A stretch of 64,000 nucleotides of DNA. It comes from Bacteroidales bacterium UBA5287. Lineage in GTDB: Bacteria; Bacteroidota; Bacteroidia; Bacteroidales; Dysgonomonadaceae. Shown piece by piece: positions 1-9,329 of this stretch. The stretch lies in assembly GCA_002411345.1 (NCBI GenBank), contig DHSL01000062.1, positions 1 through 64,000 of the forward strand. The letters run 5' to 3'. Within the stretch, counting starts at the first letter, position 1; every line of letters starts with the position of its first letter. The notes under the pieces were generated by a model. It saw only the letters and a program-made list of their open reading frames with translations, was not told where the DNA came from and made no database searches. The translations under genes were made by a program, and so were the position numbers.

Positions 1-368
1 TCCAGTTTTTGGGGAGTATCATAATCACTCAAATATAACAGACTGTCGTTTAAATACCATACAATGTAATAATTCGTTGTACCGTCCGGGCGAATTGCCG
101 ATCCATACATTACATCTACGTTTTCAATCGTTTTGTTTTTATATCTATCGTATAGTTTTTTATAATTCGGAAATTTCTTCAAGGGCGACTTGTTCATCAG
201 GAAATACGTCGAATCGTTGGTATAAAGCACGTCCGATGTTTTTGCAATGCGCATAAAATTGACGCGAGACCTACCCTCAAGTGTTTGTCCGCACAAAGAA
301 TTGTTATTAAAAGCCTCCATAAAGACCACTACTGGAAGGATGTAAAAAATATAATATTTACATTTCAT
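1..368 (-). CDS. Secreted protein of unknown function, partial (3' end outside window)
   Basis: An open minus-strand frame begins with ATG at 368 and runs off the left edge, giving about 122 codons. The N-terminus has a hydrophobic stretch (YYIFYILPVVVFMEAF) followed by a polar region, consistent with a signal peptide and export. The rest is rich in Tyr, Asn and Asp and contains YYIVWYLNDSLLYLSDYD, but no domain is recognised. It lies downstream of the frameshifted secreted-protein gene and of the exporter operon, on the same strand, so it could be an accessory of that operon. That is only a guess from position. Confidence 0.5.
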   Translation of the reverse strand, partial: MKCKYYIFYILPVVVFMEAFNNNSLCGQTLEGRSRVNFMRIAKTSDVLYTNDSTYFLMNKSPLKKFPNYKKLYDRYKNKTIENVDVMYGSAIRPDGTTNYYIVWYLNDSLLYLSDYDTPQKL

Positions 369-404
369 GAATATAAAAAATTATAGGGTTTAAATAATAA
401 TTAC

Positions 405-946
405 CTACTCTAAAATAAAATATGCTAAAATCATCTCAAGTTCTTCAGACAGGATTTCACCGTGCATATCCACATCAAACACAAGAGCCGTATCTGCATT
501 AAACTTTTACGGGCATACCTTTTAGAATGATAACGGATAGAGTTTACTTCCGGTATTTTTAATTGATTTAAATGCAAACGATTGATATCCATCTTGAATT
601 TTTTAATAAATAAGGCACTGATTGAGTCTTCTTTATTGAATATATCGTCAATGTAATACAAAACAGCAAAGTCTCTTTCCTTCGATTCGATGCTGCTCTC
701 AATAAAAGAACCGATGTCTTTGAATGAAGGAGTATATTTATATTTGAACAAGTTATTTGAACCGTAAAATCCTGCAGGTGGAGTGCAAATCATACCCATA
801 GACTGCAATGTATATACATCTCTATTGCTTAAATGATGATTGTCATTTAGCCTGAAGCTTTTATTAAAGGCCACATGTTGGCAATAAGATTGTACTGGTA
901 AAATAAGACAAACAGAAATTAGAATAATCTTATGTAATAATCTCAT
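405..946 (-). pseudogene. Small secreted protein gene with a one-base frameshift
   Basis: The frame starts at ATG 946 with a clear signal peptide (MRLLHKIILISVCLILPVQS, then YCQ). The family is not recognised. The original frame stops at 431 after a basic, low-quality C-terminus. A -1 shift at the A-run on the minus strand (plus-strand T-run 505-508) restores a normal-looking acidic C-terminus (FNADTALVFDVDMHGEILSE) that ends at a stop at 405-407. Restoring one A would give about 180 residues. I therefore call a one-base deletion; a sequencing error in the homopolymer is equally possible. An upstream ATG at 1009 would add an unlikely extra hydrophobic segment. Confidence 0.5.
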
Positions 947-1275
947 AGTATAAATGATTAATATTAATAATAAAAAAACTAAATTTGCATAAGTCAACAA
1001 CTCAAACATCGATTTGCAGCTAATACATTTATTTTAACCAAGTTGGAAAAACATTTCAAGTTCTTGGAATAATAATCGACGAGACAAGAATAGAATTTAG
1101 ATATCAAACAATAGCCGCAATGAAACAAGTGATTCAATAAAAGCCAATTAGGACTCGCGGGGTTGGCTGGGTTATATATAGCCTTAACAAAGTAAACTTT
1201 TTTAAAGACTAATTATTCATAACTAACAGTCACTGCAACATTAATTAATATAATAGTTCATTCCGAACCAACATT
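947..1275. other. Intergenic region, no recognised feature
   Basis: About 330 bases between the small secreted protein gene and the 3' end of the exporter gene. It is AT-rich, with no open frame worth calling, no good terminator hairpin and no clear TAnnTTTG promoter seen by eye. Confidence 0.4.
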
Positions 1276-3462
1276 TTACGATTGTATTTGTGATGATACT
1301 AGTGCATGATAATGTCCTTTTTTTTCCATTAAAGTTTCATGGTTACCTATTTCAACGATAAATCCTTTGTCAAGAACAACTATTTGGTCTGCATTGCGGA
1401 TCGTACTCAATCTATGAGCCACAACAATAACCGTCCGGTTTTTGAAAGCACCATTCAGTGCATCCACAATTTTTCGCTCGTTTATTACGTCCAGCGAATT
1501 GGTAGCTTCATCTAAAAATAGTAGTTGCGGATTCCGATAGAGTGCTCGGGCAATTAACAAACGCTGTTTTTGGCCTCCACTCAACCCGCGTCCATTTTCA
1601 CCAATCATTGTTTCAAAGCCTTTGGGCATTTCATTTATTTCCGTTTCAATCTGTGCCAAACGACACACCTCCCTTAGCTTTTCATAATCTATGAGCTCAT
1701 CGTCCAACACGATGTTATTGATTATGGTATCGTTAAAGGTTTTTCCGTCCTGCATCACAACACCGCACATTTCTCTCCATTGTCGTAAATTGATGAGATT
1801 AACGTTCATTCCTCCAATTTTTATTTCGCCGTAAGTTGGTTTATATAATCTGACGAGTAATTTCAACAACGTAGATTTCCCGCTTCCGCTTCCTCCGACT
1901 ATCGCTGTAATTTTATTTTCCGGTATTCTCAAATATACATTTCGTAAAACCAACGGACTATTTACGGTATATTGAAAATGGACATTTTCCAAGGTAATAC
2001 TTTTATCTTCGGGTACAATAGTAGTATTTGTTCCGATAGTCAAAAGTTCATCTTCATCTTCCAATTGACGGATTTCATTGATGCGGAGGAAACTGATCTT
2101 GGCATATTGTCCCGATACTACAAAATTAATAAATTGAATTAACGGCCCGTTCAACATTCCGATAATAAACTGTGTGGAAATCATAACGCCAAAGGTTATA
2201 TCTCCTTTAATTACCGCCATGGCGCAAAAAAAGACGATAGACATATTTTTTATGCTCTCTATAAATTGAGCGCCTAGATTCTGGGTATTAGTAACGGTTA
2301 ATACTCTTTTATTAACATAATAAAGACGTGCCTGGATTTCCTCCCATTTCCATCTGCGGTATTTTTCGTAATTGTATATCTTGATATCCTGTATAGCTGA
2401 AACGGTTTCTACCCAATAACTCTGATTTTTAGAAATAAGTTCAAAATATTCCCAATCTAATTTTTTTCGGATGCTTAAAAACAAAAGCACCCATAAAACA
2501 TAAAGGATGGAACCCGCCAGAAAAATATAAAATATAATTGCATTATATATAAGCAATATAATTGCAAAAATCACGAAAGTTAAAGTGGAAAAGATTAGTG
2601 CAAGTGAATTATTCATAACGAAATTTCTGATTCGTTCATGATCTTGCGCACGCTGCAAAATATCCCCCAACAATTTATTTTCGAAAAAAGTAACGGGTAA
2701 CTTCATCAGTTTGATCAAGTAATCGGAAATCAATGCTATGTTTACCCGCGAGGTAATGTGCATCAGAATCCAATCCCGAAGTACATTGAATATCATTACA
2801 CTAAGCAGAATGGCCACATTTCCGATCAATACCATATTTATGAAATTTACATCCGAAGTCTTGATTCCCACATCAATAACCGCTTTCGAGATAAATGGCA
2901 ACACACCCTGTAATAGTGTAACCACGAGCATGATAAAGAGTACAAGCGTGAAGTTTCTTTTGTATGGGAAGAAATATTTTAGAATAGTTGAAAAACTGTT
3001 TTTTCTTTGTTCTTTTTCTGCTTTTGAATCATTGAAATCAGCCATCGGCTCAACAGCTAATAAAACACCTTGCTTCTCATCTTTTTGATACCAGCCTTTT
3101 TTGAATTCTTCATGTGTATATTTTACTCGCCCTTTTGCCGGATCAGAAACGAAAACATGTTTTTTGTCTGCACCATAAACCACAACAAAATGATTGTTTT
3201 TCCAAAAAATAATAGCGGGAAAAGGAATACTATTGAATACGTCATCCAGTGTGCATTTAATGGCTAACGTTCGAAGTCCTATACTTTCAGCTCCTGTACT
3301 TAAATCCAATAACGAAACACCTTCTTTGGTAATACCACAACGATCACGAAGCATTTGTAAAGAATAGAATTTGCCAAAATGTTTTGCTATAATTTTTAAT
3401 GATGCAGGACCACAATCCTGCGAATCCATCTGATATTCTACGGGGAATCTTTTTAATAGCAT
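1276..3462 (-). CDS. Peptidase-containing ABC exporter (C39 leader peptidase, membrane domain, ATPase)
   Basis: This 728-residue protein has the full bacteriocin-exporter (PCAT) layout. An N-terminal C39 cysteine protease (residues 1-140) carries QDCGPA with catalytic Cys17, His91 in NNHFVVVYG and Asp107 in SDP. A six-helix membrane domain follows (about 165-440), then an ATPase with Walker A GGSGSGKST near 521, signature LSGGQ near 626, Walker B LLFLDEA near 645 and the H-loop AHRLST near 683. The family cuts leaders after a double glycine and exports the cargo. The likely cargo is the GG-leader protein at 9330-9977 in the same operon. It starts 2 bases after the HlyD-type gene, so the two are co-translated. 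It is the last gene of the operon. The class is very certain; the cargo is inferred. Confidence 0.95.
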   Translation of the reverse strand: MLLKRFPVEYQMDSQDCGPASLKIIAKHFGKFYSLQMLRDRCGITKEGVSLLDLSTGAESIGLRTLAIKCTLDDVFNSIPFPAIIFWKNNHFVVVYGADKKHVFVSDPAKGRVKYTHEEFKKGWYQKDEKQGVLLAVEPMADFNDSKAEKEQRKNSFSTILKYFFPYKRNFTLVLFIMLVVTLLQGVLPFISKAVIDVGIKTSDVNFINMVLIGNVAILLSVMIFNVLRDWILMHITSRVNIALISDYLIKLMKLPVTFFENKLLGDILQRAQDHERIRNFVMNNSLALIFSTLTFVIFAIILLIYNAIIFYIFLAGSILYVLWVLLFLSIRKKLDWEYFELISKNQSYWVETVSAIQDIKIYNYEKYRRWKWEEIQARLYYVNKRVLTVTNTQNLGAQFIESIKNMSIVFFCAMAVIKGDITFGVMISTQFIIGMLNGPLIQFINFVVSGQYAKISFLRINEIRQLEDEDELLTIGTNTTIVPEDKSITLENVHFQYTVNSPLVLRNVYLRIPENKITAIVGGSGSGKSTLLKLLVRLYKPTYGEIKIGGMNVNLINLRQWREMCGVVMQDGKTFNDTIINNIVLDDELIDYEKLREVCRLAQIETEINEMPKGFETMIGENGRGLSGGQKQRLLIARALYRNPQLLFLDEATNSLDVINERKIVDALNGAFKNRTVIVVAHRLSTIRNADQIVVLDKGFIVEIGNHETLMEKKGHYHALVSSQIQS

Positions 3463-3464
3463 CT

Positions 3465-4826
3465 TTATTTTACTCCTTTTGCTTTTAAATTATCAAATAA
3501 GCGTTCAATTAACTGCTTTCTTTTAGTAATGATTTCTGCTGTGCCTTTAGATTCGAAATCAAGAGACAACTGTTTCCCAAAGTTTGTTACCGTTCCCTCG
3601 GGAAATGCTACAACAACCAAATATGCATCTCCGGTTCCATTTTTGGTCTGTACTTTATTAGTTATACGGGAAACGGATTTAACTACTCCTTTCAATAAGC
3701 CATATTCATCATACGGATAATTGTTGATCTTTACATTAGCCGTTTGTCCAATTTTCACCTTACCGGCACCAAATGAAGGGATCATTACTTCGCCTAAAAT
3801 ATTGTTTTTATCGGGAATAATTGAAAATAATTCCTGACCGGATTGTATAAAGCTGTTATTCCGCCAAAAACCAAGATATTCAACCTCTCCTTTAATAGGA
3901 GCATATTGCAGATATCTCTCTTTCCAAAGATTTAACGCATTGGATAATTCGTTTTTTCTTGTTAAATATTCAGAAACAGCTTTCTCATTGTTTTCACTCT
4001 CCTCCAAACGTATTCGTTGAATTTCTAGTTTATTTCGATTTACTTCGGATTGTTTCATCAAACAGCTGCTTTGTAAACTTATTTCGGTTTCCTGTAGAGA
4101 GAGATGGGCTGCGCGTTGTCGCTGGTAATCCTGCTCGCTCATACCTTTTATGGAAAACAAAACACTGTCTTTACTCAATTGATTTCTTGATGTTTCCAAT
4201 ACCTGATTCTTCAAACGTAATTCAATCTCCATATTAGCAATTACAGCTTCATCCGTTGTGATTTGGTGCAGGAGATTTTTTTGCATAGTTTCGTAAATAT
4301 CGGATGTAACAATACGTTTATACTGCATAAAGGAAAGAACAAATGAATTATAAGCTAAACTTACATCTCCCAGCATGAATGTATCAGGTAAAACCACCTG
4401 TTCAACTTTAGAAAGATCAATTTTCTGAAGTAATGTTTCTATTGTTAGGATATGCTTATAATTTGTGCCACTTTCTATATATGAAATTACGGTACCTTTT
4501 TCAACTACACTTCTATCTGGAACTAACAGATAAATGCGTCCATTGCTGTTGGATACAAGACGTACTGGAGCAATACTCCCGGTAACTGAAATTTGTCCGT
4601 CCACTGTATCGGGATATTGTATCAAAAATCCCAATAATATAATAATCCCTATAAGAGAACCAACGCAGAGTGCAACCCATTTCACCCAATGTGTAGGCAT
4701 ACGGTCGATGATAGATTGAACTTCTTCTGATTTTTCAGAATGATAATCCGGATGTCCGTTAATAACAACGGGCAAATTCAAACTTTCTTCACCGGGAATA
4801 GAGTCAGGAATATTGTCAGAAATCAT
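3465..4826 (-). CDS. HlyD-family periplasmic adaptor of a type I secretion system
   Basis: A 453-residue membrane fusion protein. It has a short cytoplasmic N-terminus, one membrane segment at about 49-70 (WVKWVALCVGSLIGIIILLG), a barrel-sandwich (lipoyl-like) half-motif near 80-110, a long alpha-helical coiled-coil region (about 150-305), the second half-motif (APIKGEVEYLG), and a C-terminal beta-barrel region with the usual bulky-hydrophobic/Gly pattern (GQTANVKINNYPYDEYG). Adaptors of this family join an inner-membrane ABC exporter to an outer-membrane channel. Both partners are adjacent: the exporter 2 bases downstream and the TolC-type gene 37 bases upstream. Confidence 0.93.
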   Translation of the reverse strand: MISDNIPDSIPGEESLNLPVVINGHPDYHSEKSEEVQSIIDRMPTHWVKWVALCVGSLIGIIILLGFLIQYPDTVDGQISVTGSIAPVRLVSNSNGRIYLLVPDRSVVEKGTVISYIESGTNYKHILTIETLLQKIDLSKVEQVVLPDTFMLGDVSLAYNSFVLSFMQYKRIVTSDIYETMQKNLLHQITTDEAVIANMEIELRLKNQVLETSRNQLSKDSVLFSIKGMSEQDYQRQRAAHLSLQETEISLQSSCLMKQSEVNRNKLEIQRIRLEESENNEKAVSEYLTRKNELSNALNLWKERYLQYAPIKGEVEYLGFWRNNSFIQSGQELFSIIPDKNNILGEVMIPSFGAGKVKIGQTANVKINNYPYDEYGLLKGVVKSVSRITNKVQTKNGTGDAYLVVVAFPEGTVTNFGKQLSLDFESKGTAEIITKRKQLIERLFDNLKAKGVK

Positions 4827-4863
4827 TTTAGTATAAAAAATTTAAATTGTCTAATATGATGGA

Positions 4864-6342
4864 TCATTTTCTCCTATTTGTAAAAAGCATCTCCAATTCT
4901 GTTTCTTTTTTAAAATCATACAACGCCATTCTTCGTAACGAAAAATAGCTGTCGAAAGAATCTCGAATAGCTCTATAGTAGCGTTGCATTGCTTCGTTTT
5001 GGTCATTTAGGGCTGTAGTGAGTTCATAAACGGACACTTTTCCTAATGTGAACTTTTGTACTTGCATCCGATACTGTTCCTGTGATAACTTGTAAGCTTT
5101 CTCCGCAGTAAACCAAAGTTTTACGGATTGGTTGTACGTATTTATCTTTTCTTTTATGTCATTTTCAAATTCGAGTATTTTGTTTTGAATGGTCAAACTA
5201 CTTACTTTATGGTTGTTTTCGGCAATGCGTATCCTATTCTTATTGACTCCCCATTGAAAAACGGGTATTTGAAACCCGACAATCAGTGATTGGCGTTGAT
5301 TTCCATGCCTGTAAGCATCTATAAATGTTTCCGCATACTGATTTATTCCGTAGTTCAGGTTAATGGTGCCATTCAGTCGATTGCTTAATTTTGCCGAAAA
5401 CAGGCTCTTTTCGGCTTCCAATTTCTGTATTTCATGTTGTTTGAAAAAAGGATTGTTCTTTTTCACATATGTTGTTACAAGATGTGTGTCAATAGACAAA
5501 GGTAGCTCAAAAACAGGCATGTCTATATCAATACTATCATCATTTATTCCTAAAAATGTCATTAATCTTTGCCGTGATTCCACATATTTTTTTGTGGCAT
5601 CCTCATACGCATATTGCGTGTTGAGGAATTGCAGTTCCATCTGCTTGAAGTCATATTCCGTTATATTGCCGTTCCTTAATTTCATTTCTGCGATGTGCAA
5701 CAATGTGTCATTGTTCAATTTGTTTTGTAATGACAAGGCTCTTTCCATTTTGTTCAGCAAGGCATTCATGAGAAAATTCAAAGCTTCATGCTGAATTTGT
5801 GCGATATTACTGCAGTATTGCTTTATGGCAACAATGTTCTTTTCATATTCAATATCGTTTTCTAACCTGTGAAGTTTACCACCTCCAAATAATTGCTGAG
5901 AATATCCGATTGTAAATGGAGTTGTGCTGAAACTGTTTCGTTTCCGGGAAAATTCATTCAGGTAATTCAAGTTACTGTTGATGGTTAATTCCCCGCCGGT
6001 AAATGCAACTTTTTGTCTTATTGAAGCACCTAAACTGCTGTTGTTTGAATAATCTTCTACATACGTGTAACTTCCGTCATCCGGTTGTTGCAGAACCCTA
6101 TAAGAACGATTGAAATTGATGGGATTAAAATTGATGAACAAGGCAGGCAATAAACTTTTTTTGTAATTCTCGAAGAACAACAATTCATTCTGATAATTCA
6201 GGTTTTCTAATTCTGCTTTCGGCGAAATTAAGGACAAAGAATCAATGACTTTATCTATAGTTAGTTTAGTAACTTGGGATTGGGCTGCAAAAAGCGAATT
6301 GAAAAACAATATAGTTGAAAGTATAAAATAGTTTGGTTTCAA
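4864..6342 (-). CDS. TolC-family outer membrane channel protein
   Basis: A 492-residue protein with an N-terminal signal peptide (hydrophobic YFILSTILFF, then AAQSQ) and the long heptad-like alpha-helical pattern of outer-membrane efflux proteins (OEP), including the paired repeats NGNITEYDFKQMELQFLNTQ and KFTLGKVSVYELTTALNDQN. It should form the outer-membrane exit duct for the exporter and adaptor encoded downstream. The start is a TTG at 6342: an in-frame TAG lies three codons upstream and no ATG precedes the signal peptide. The 82-base gap to the upstream glycosyltransferase gene shows no terminator, so it is probably co-transcribed. Confidence 0.9.
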   Translation of the reverse strand: MKPNYFILSTILFFNSLFAAQSQVTKLTIDKVIDSLSLISPKAELENLNYQNELLFFENYKKSLLPALFINFNPINFNRSYRVLQQPDDGSYTYVEDYSNNSSLGASIRQKVAFTGGELTINSNLNYLNEFSRKRNSFSTTPFTIGYSQQLFGGGKLHRLENDIEYEKNIVAIKQYCSNIAQIQHEALNFLMNALLNKMERALSLQNKLNNDTLLHIAEMKLRNGNITEYDFKQMELQFLNTQYAYEDATKKYVESRQRLMTFLGINDDSIDIDMPVFELPLSIDTHLVTTYVKKNNPFFKQHEIQKLEAEKSLFSAKLSNRLNGTINLNYGINQYAETFIDAYRHGNQRQSLIVGFQIPVFQWGVNKNRIRIAENNHKVSSLTIQNKILEFENDIKEKINTYNQSVKLWFTAEKAYKLSQEQYRMQVQKFTLGKVSVYELTTALNDQNEAMQRYYRAIRDSFDSYFSLRRMALYDFKKETELEMLFTNRRK

Positions 6343-6424
6343 ATGACTCTAATTATTTTACAATTATCTTAATAAAAATTAGCAAAAGATTTTACTTCTA
6401 AAGAATTTATCCATTTAGTATTAT

Positions 6425-8215
6425 CTACCTTAGATTAATTTTATAATTATATAAATTATTTATTTTGTGAATAATAGATAGCCTTCTTTCTGCCTCGACA
6501 AAAAGATTATTTACGTGTCCAGGTGTCTCATTAATTTTATTTATATCCGAATATCCAAATTCTTTTTGAATGGAAATGAAAGGATACATAACCATTTTAT
6601 TAGGTGTAAGAGCGGACAGCACTAAATCAGCCATATCCGTATCTTTAAAAGAATAATCCAGTATACGTTGAAATAGAGATTGAAAAATCACAATAAATTG
6701 ATTGCCCCAATACCAATCTATCCAATATAAATTTGAAGCTGTAGGTACAGCCACTCCATAACCACTTATTCCCCCTAGTAGAATTTCCACACCCATTTTT
6801 TCAGCTTCAATGATGTTTCTAAATAATGAGTCTCGGTCATAATTGGCGGAAAAAGTATGATCATCTTCACAGAAAATAATTATATCATCATTCCTTTCAG
6901 AAGCAATTTGTATAACTTCTCTGATACTTTCCCAGAGTCCTATTGTTCCTATCGTATGAACTATTGCTTCAACCAAGTGCAATTCGAATTCTTTTTTATT
7001 ATCAAACTGTTTTTTAATATGCTCTTTACGATCTGTTCTGCTTTTTAGGTTTACGACGTAAGTGGGTATGTAGAAGTCGTATTCATTAGAATATTTATAT
7101 CTTTTATTTGACTTTTTCTCGAACTTTTTTAAGAGGGTATTCATTTTTTTACTCCAAACATTCCAGTTTAACCTGTCTTCATACTCTTTTCGGGATGATA
7201 ATCTCAGGTCATTGTATTTAGTTTTGTTTTTAAATACAGATTCAATTAATTCTGCATAATCTTGTGCTGTTGCATCAGATGGTAATAAATAACCGTTTTT
7301 GCCATCCCTAACTACTTGACTGACTCCTCCCACATCTGCCGTTATAGAGGGAATGCCATAAGCGGATGCTTCACAGAAAACTATTCCAAAACAATCGAAA
7401 TTTGTAGGGAGAAATAAAAAATGAGAGTTATGCATTATATTTTTGAACAGTTCTCTATCTTTCTCCTTTGCTTTGTCAATATATGGTATAACTTTAACAT
7501 TTTCATCATATTCTTTCGGATAAAAATTATGCCCTACGATTGTAAGAGAACAAGGAAATCCTTTTTTCTTCAGAATATTATATGCTTCATAAGTTTTTTC
7601 ACCACCTTTCCTTTCCCAATCTTTTCCTATAAATAACAAATTACAAGTGTCCATATTATAGAGTTGAGAGTTTTCTACCTCTGGTATTTTGGTAATATTA
7701 GCGCCAAACTCTATAATATGTATTTTAGATGGTGTAATACCGTAATGTTCAACTGCGCTGTCTTTAGCCCACTTAGAGCTAAGAACAATACTATCGCAGT
7801 TTAACAGAGCTCTTTTCTCAATTTCATTAGATAGTGCTATAAGTTTTTTATTAGTTATTCCCCACGACTCTTTGATCAAATCAAAAGTAGTATCCCCAAT
7901 ATAAACAATGGGGATATCTACTTTTAGATAGGAAATAAAAACACAATCGCGGGCTATAATAATATCAAATTCATCTTTATTTCTTTTCTTAAACAACTCT
8001 GCTATTATGTCTGCGAAATAAGGTGCATATAATTCAGGAATAAAAGGAATTTCTTTATATTGTAAATAATGTTTTTTTTTTACTCTTTCAACAATATTGT
8101 CTCCTACCCATTTCACATCATGAGTTTTTTGCAATGAATGAAAGATATAATATAAAGTTCCTGACCAATTATTTACTTCGTAGGGAGATAGAATAGAAAG
8201 AAAAGCTATTTTCAT
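6425..8215 (-). CDS. Two-domain glycosyltransferase (GT4-like plus GT25-like)
   Basis: A 596-residue protein with two parts. Residues 1-370 form a GT-B enzyme of the GT4 type (start MKIAFLSILSPYEVNNWSG; donor-site region with GIVFCEASAYGIPSITADVGG, containing the conserved Glu and Gly-rich loop). Residues from about 385 resemble the GT25 family (LPS-type glycosyltransferases): YVVNLKSRTDRKEH at the start and the acidic motif IIFCEDDHTFS, where DD should bind metal. No signal peptide or membrane helix, so cytosolic. It lies in the exporter operon between the lipoprotein and the TolC-type gene. I infer that it glycosylates the exported protein, because no polysaccharide genes are nearby. The acceptor is not shown by the sequence. 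Confidence 0.8.
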   Translation of the reverse strand: MKIAFLSILSPYEVNNWSGTLYYIFHSLQKTHDVKWVGDNIVERVKKKHYLQYKEIPFIPELYAPYFADIIAELFKKRNKDEFDIIIARDCVFISYLKVDIPIVYIGDTTFDLIKESWGITNKKLIALSNEIEKRALLNCDSIVLSSKWAKDSAVEHYGITPSKIHIIEFGANITKIPEVENSQLYNMDTCNLLFIGKDWERKGGEKTYEAYNILKKKGFPCSLTIVGHNFYPKEYDENVKVIPYIDKAKEKDRELFKNIMHNSHFLFLPTNFDCFGIVFCEASAYGIPSITADVGGVSQVVRDGKNGYLLPSDATAQDYAELIESVFKNKTKYNDLRLSSRKEYEDRLNWNVWSKKMNTLLKKFEKKSNKRYKYSNEYDFYIPTYVVNLKSRTDRKEHIKKQFDNKKEFELHLVEAIVHTIGTIGLWESIREVIQIASERNDDIIIFCEDDHTFSANYDRDSLFRNIIEAEKMGVEILLGGISGYGVAVPTASNLYWIDWYWGNQFIVIFQSLFQRILDYSFKDTDMADLVLSALTPNKMVMYPFISIQKEFGYSDINKINETPGHVNNLFVEAERRLSIIHKINNLYNYKINLR

Positions 8216-8312
8216 TTTATATTTTACTTATTGTTACATTTCGATTGTTACTTTTAGCTATTATTTTGTGCGGATTTTGTTAAATATAGATAAAAATTCG
8301 TGTTTACTATTA

Positions 8313-8328
8313 ATTATCAGCTGATAAT
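8313..8328. promoter_or_regulatory. 16-bp perfect palindrome in a gap of the exporter operon
   Basis: ATTATCAGCTGATAAT is perfectly self-complementary and sits about 100 bases upstream of the two-domain glycosyltransferase ATG, in the longest gap of the operon (8216-8442). It could be an operator for an internal promoter, but no TAnnTTTG element was recognised beside it. Function inferred only from symmetry and position. Confidence 0.3.
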
Positions 8329-8442
8329 ATAAGAATTTGGAATTGCTAAATAAATATAGAAATATAGATGATATTATTTTGATAATCAATTTATTAAAAT
8401 AAAAATTCCATAAAAATTCACCAGTTCCAAAAATTCATATAG

Positions 8443-9318
8443 TTACTTCTCTATTTTAATGTTATTAATTTTGTATTTATCATCTTGTTTTATAACACTT
8501 AAAGTAATAGTGGTTCTATTATTTTTCCATTTTGTATATTGCATTTGGTATGTATTATTACCTAAATATATAAACTTGATAGAAGGGATCCACAATCTGT
8601 CGAAATCGTAATAATCAATCAGTAAATCATATCCAGATAAATAGTTCATATCATTTATGTCTATTGCAGATTTAAATTGCGTTAAAGCATTTGTTGTAAG
8701 ATACCTCTTGCGTAGAGTTTCTAATCGGGATGTTAAGTCGGAAGGCATACTGCAATATTCCACTGTATAGGCGTCATAAAATGTTTTGAGCAATGATAAA
8801 GGTGTTGAATCATCTATTGTAACAGGTATAGGTTTTTCAAAAAAAAGGCTGTCCCCATAGAGTGAATTATTCCACTCCGGAGTAATATAATCAATCATTA
8901 TGCGTTTATTATGTATTACCCTTATAGGAATTTGTGTTTGCTTATTATCGAAATTTTGAGTATAACTTACCATATACCAGTTATTGTTTAAATGCTTTAC
9001 TTGTAAGGTAGAAATAGAAGATTTACTAAAATCCTGTGCTCTGATAATTGGATCAGATTGAGTGGCTAATTTTATTCTTCCAATTTTAGATAACAATCTA
9101 TCAGTAAAATATACTTGTAAGATTGAATCATTAGCAGCATCATGCATTTCCATTATGTGTGTTGCATAAGATGTATAGAATTTTTTAATTTCTAGTATTA
9201 CTTTTTGCGATTCTACATTTTTTGTATTTTGTGTTATGCCCATAGTAGCTGATTTACCGCCACACATACAAAAAATAAGAAAAGCAATTAATAGTAAGCT
9301 TGCTAATCTTGTTTTCAT
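8443..9318 (-). CDS. Lipoprotein-like protein with tandem DUF3828-like repeats; candidate immunity protein
   Basis: This 291-residue protein starts with a signal sequence whose hydrophobic core ends in IFCMCGG; a cysteine at this place suggests a lipoprotein, though the lipobox is imperfect. The remainder contains two related units, about 40-155 and 165-291. Each has a helical start (ILEIKKFYTSYATH / LLKTFYDAYTVEYC), a middle with YFTDRLL / YLTTNAL, and a beta-rich end (WYMVSYTQNF / TYQMQYTKWKNN). This resembles DUF3828, a periplasmic/cystatin-like fold often next to toxin-like proteins. It starts 11 bases after the CHAP-type amidase gene, the usual place for an immunity gene. Immunity is inferred from order and predicted location. 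The domain call is from pattern only. Confidence 0.6.
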   Translation of the reverse strand: MKTRLASLLLIAFLIFCMCGGKSATMGITQNTKNVESQKVILEIKKFYTSYATHIMEMHDAANDSILQVYFTDRLLSKIGRIKLATQSDPIIRAQDFSKSSISTLQVKHLNNNWYMVSYTQNFDNKQTQIPIRVIHNKRIMIDYITPEWNNSLYGDSLFFEKPIPVTIDDSTPLSLLKTFYDAYTVEYCSMPSDLTSRLETLRKRYLTTNALTQFKSAIDINDMNYLSGYDLLIDYYDFDRLWIPSIKFIYLGNNTYQMQYTKWKNNRTTITLSVIKQDDKYKINNIKIEK

Positions 9319-9329
9319 ATTATTTTTAA

